From: Lacticaseibacillus jixianensis
GTDB lineage: Bacteria > Bacillota > Bacilli > Lactobacillales > Lactobacillaceae
Direction of reading: 5' to 3'
Assembly (NCBI RefSeq): GCF_003946485.1
Contig: NZ_RHOJ01000023.1
Location: 1 to 39,796 of the forward strand
Length of the DNA: 39,796 nt
The first letter of the stretch is position 1. The number at the start of each line of letters is the position of its first letter. Below, in pieces: positions 37,623 to 39,796 of this stretch. Below the pieces are notes generated by a model. It did no database searches and was not told the DNA's origin. It was given only the letters and a program-made list of their open reading frames with translations. Both the position numbers and the translations under genes were made by a program.

Positions 37623-39755
37623 ATGAAGTGGCTTAAAACATTAACGCAACACAATCCTTCGCGGTGCCTTACTCGATTTGCCGGGTTGCTCCTGATCGTA
37701 GTAATGACTGCTAGTGAATTGATTCCGATCCCATATCGACAGACTAGAGCTGCAGATACGCCCACAATCACTACCTTAAAGCCAACTGATAGCGATGGCA
37801 CATTCTATCAAGAATATCCAAACGCAAGGTATAACTTGCTAGGTGCGGCACAAAACTTTCATGTCTTTACCCATGCCTTCTACGGAAATACCTCAATGAG
37901 TGGTAATGTTGCTGCAGAATCGATTGATTTCAATCAGAGCTTTAATGATACTCGGAATAGTGGAGTAGTCTCTGACCTGGAAGTCAAAGACGCTAGCGGC
38001 CATCTTAGGGATACAATTCCGTATTATTTACAGCACGTTACGCAACTCATGGCGTCGTCTCTCTCGGCCGATAGTGGCAAGGCGGGGGGTGTGCAGTTAA
38101 TCTTTGGCAGTGATATACCTTTGGCAAAGTCGACGAACAATCGTATTGAATATACTGGGGTTAATGGGACCACAGAGCTTGACCAGCCCACGACAGTCTA
38201 CCGTGACCAAGACACTGATAATTCACCCTTCATCGACTTTGACTACGAGTTTAATCGTCTGCTGAGACTCTCTCGGGTATTTGCAGCCAGTGGGGCTAAG
38301 GAAGACGAAGGCCAGTCAGCAGGGGTTGTCGTTAAAGACGACGGAGATCAGAACCACCTTGAGTATGACGTTAGCAAAGCCGCGATTACCTATCCAATGC
38401 GTATTACAAAGCTTTCAACTAATGCCACTTCAAAAGTAACCACAGCACTTCCAGGTGCCGAATTTGCCGTCGACAAACAACAAGCAGATGGTTCGTATGT
38501 GCCGGTTCAGGAAAATGGTAAAAAAGTCACTGTAACTACTGGTGATGATGGGAGCGCGCGTTACGCAGCAACTAGCCCGGGTACGTACGCCTTTATCGAA
38601 ATTAAAGCTCCCGATGGTTATACCAATGATCCGAGGCCGCATACGGTGAACGCTAGCAACCGTGATGCGACGTATATCAAGATGAGCGCTGCCACTGCTA
38701 TGGGTACGAGTGCAAATAACACGGCCAGCAACATTGTTATCAAGGGGATTGATGCGAACAGCGATGATCCGAAAGAAACGGACACCAATCCAGGACCCAT
38801 CATTATCAATGTTGACTGCAGTGACTATGATATTACCAAGCCTTATAAGTTCCCTAACCTTACTGTAGAAGATAGTGCTGGCAAGGCGATTGATGATATT
38901 AACTCAAGAGTACTATGGAATTTCTATAACGTGCCTAGCGTGTCCCCAGATAAAGTAGCCAGTGCAGGACTTCTTTCAGGACTTCCGGATGAGTTTAAGT
39001 CGGGCAAGGTTCTGGTCTTGGGTAATGATACCCTTCCTGGCACTGTCATCGCCCCGGAGGCCAATGTTGTTCTTAATACGGCCAAGTTGGCCGGGATGAT
39101 AGCGGCGAATAATGTTGCGATGATGAACACCTCTAGTGAACGAATACCACTTGATTTTCCTCTGTTTGATGCAGCCAATGACATCCAGGTAAGCAACCTA
39201 TCATATGCGGACACGACCAAGAGTCTGGAGGCCGAGAAGACTTGGCAGAGCTTACCTGGTTACACGCCGACAGCTAATTATCCTGATGTTGAGTTTACGT
39301 TGTTAGCCCGTGTAAAAGGGGGCGACAGTAAGTGGACCAAGATTGAGGCAACGAAACAGACGGTTGGTCATTCTGGGCAGAGTTGGACCGCGACATACCC
39401 AAGACTCCCGGTTTATGCACCAGATACAACTGATGCGGGAGATCCCCCGGATAAGGGGGCCGATTTAATTGATAAATGGGTTACAAATTATTACGATCCC
39501 TATCTGGCGGGAGACACGGCTGAACAAGCCTGGCTTAGCTCGTTAAAAGGGGACAAAGACCATAAGATGGAATATTCCATCTTGGAGAGTCACAGCCAAA
39601 GTGAGAATAGTCAGTTCCCTTACCTAGATACCTATCTGCCAACGGTGTCATTTGAAGATAACAAGATTAGTATTAAGAATCAACAGTATGGGCTTGAGAT
39701 TGAAAAATATGCCCAAGATGACGGATTTACAATGCAAGTGCAACAAATTAGCTAA
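37623..39755 (+). CDS. Large secreted adhesin with choice-of-anchor-A and SpaA/Cna_B-like domains, no visible anchor
   Basis: A 710-residue exported protein. The signal peptide is about residues 1-43 (helix 18-35, cleavage near TRA-AD). A choice-of-anchor-A (cAA) domain begins with ARYNLLGAAQNFHVFTHAFYGNTSMSGNVAAESIDF (about 67-102). A SpaA/Cna_B-like domain is near 262-345 (ITKLSTNATSKVTTALPGAEFAVDKQQADGSYVPV, then YAFIEIKAPDGYTND). The cAA domain seems to resume after it (PIIINVDCSDYDITKPYKFPNLTV..., LPGTVIAPEANVVLNTAKLAGMIAANNV). It stops at YGLEIEKYAQDDG-FTMQVQQIS, where a further SpaA domain would start, without LPXTG. GGGGGG (37606-37611) precedes ATG 37623. The region is AT-richer than the backbone. 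Truncated or released adhesin are both possible. Confidence 0.82.
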   Translation: MKWLKTLTQHNPSRCLTRFAGLLLIVVMTASELIPIPYRQTRAADTPTITTLKPTDSDGTFYQEYPNARYNLLGAAQNFHVFTHAFYGNTSMSGNVAAESIDFNQSFNDTRNSGVVSDLEVKDASGHLRDTIPYYLQHVTQLMASSLSADSGKAGGVQLIFGSDIPLAKSTNNRIEYTGVNGTTELDQPTTVYRDQDTDNSPFIDFDYEFNRLLRLSRVFAASGAKEDEGQSAGVVVKDDGDQNHLEYDVSKAAITYPMRITKLSTNATSKVTTALPGAEFAVDKQQADGSYVPVQENGKKVTVTTGDDGSARYAATSPGTYAFIEIKAPDGYTNDPRPHTVNASNRDATYIKMSAATAMGTSANNTASNIVIKGIDANSDDPKETDTNPGPIIINVDCSDYDITKPYKFPNLTVEDSAGKAIDDINSRVLWNFYNVPSVSPDKVASAGLLSGLPDEFKSGKVLVLGNDTLPGTVIAPEANVVLNTAKLAGMIAANNVAMMNTSSERIPLDFPLFDAANDIQVSNLSYADTTKSLEAEKTWQSLPGYTPTANYPDVEFTLLARVKGGDSKWTKIEATKQTVGHSGQSWTATYPRLPVYAPDTTDAGDPPDKGADLIDKWVTNYYDPYLAGDTAEQAWLSSLKGDKDHKMEYSILESHSQSENSQFPYLDTYLPTVSFEDNKISIKNQQYGLEIEKYAQDDGFTMQVQQIS

Positions 39756-39761
39756 ATAGAA

Positions 39762-39782
39762 AGACTCATAGCCTGAGTCCTT
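39762..39782 (+). repeat. Small hairpin just after the adhesin
   Basis: GACTCA and TGAGTC arms around TAGCC, near the window end. It could be a weak terminator or the edge of an insertion; the sequence ends before this can be decided. Confidence 0.4.
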
Positions 39783-39796
39783 GTAAAATGGAATCA

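Overview
The window looks like chromosomal DNA of a high-GC member of the Lactobacillaceae (a Lacticaseibacillus-like lactic acid bacterium is my best guess). The reasons are strong Shine-Dalgarno sites before nearly every gene, low-GC Gram-positive promoters, an LPXTG surface protein with a KxYKxGKxW-type signal, lactose/cellobiose-class PTS operons with GntR/HutC regulators, a DUF4767 lipoprotein, and a tRNA-Lys without encoded CCA. The backbone (about 1.6-5.3 kb, 7.6-12.8 kb and 15.4-27 kb) is GC-rich. The first 1.5 kb, 5.6-7.4 kb and most of 27-39.8 kb are visibly more AT-rich and look accessory.

Layout. 0-1.5 kb: a secreted small protein and a divergent membrane-anchored XRE regulator whose outer domain resembles the secreted protein. 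1.6-5.3 kb: HAD phosphatase, nagB with dre-like operators, a tyrosine/serine phosphatase and an unusual prs. 5.4-6.75 kb: tRNA-Lys and a 1.2-kb island relic with a KilA-N gene, bounded by a 24-bp duplication of the tRNA 3' end. 7-12.8 kb: ASCH protein, DUF4767 lipoprotein, MacB/FtsX-type exporter, and a DUF2325 protein with a histone-like linker. 13.6-14.7 kb: LPXTG protein with 22-residue repeats. 15.4-19.7 kb: a small unknown protein, an acyl-CoA dehydrogenase-EtfB-EtfA operon with a parS-like palindrome in its leader, and a split-barrel/Fe-S-type gene pair. 19.7-20.4 kb: a decayed RelE/HigB-HigA type toxin-antitoxin locus. 20.6-24 kb: signal peptidase I, an ABC exporter, a UPF0145 protein and a small HTH protein. 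24.0-24.44 kb: three tandem structured repeats. 24.7-27 kb: a glutamine-type amino-acid ABC transporter. 27.5-36.5 kb: a carbohydrate cluster (GH2 glycosidase, lone EIIC, two HutC regulators, EIIB-EIIC-EIIA, acetylesterase) bracketed by two related hairpin elements. 36.5-37.6 kb: noncoding DNA rich in terminator-like hairpins. 37.6-39.76 kb: a large secreted adhesin with no visible cell-wall anchor.

The most interesting signal is the triplet of about 125-172-nt repeats that begins directly after the stop codon of the small HTH gene at 23666-24016. Each folds into the same nested architecture. The stems differ between copies but the paired partner changes with them, while loop and junction sequences are nearly constant. 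That pattern indicates selection on folded RNA or single-stranded DNA. I do not recognise it as a known riboswitch, ribozyme, attC site or CRISPR element.

Other leads are the secreted-ligand/membrane-regulator pair at the left end, the parS-like site at 15783-15802, the tRNA-flanked KilA-N relic, the altered PRPP loop of the Prs protein, and the adhesin with a SpaA-like domain inserted in its choice-of-anchor-A domain. All functional assignments come from reading motifs by eye; no database search was run.
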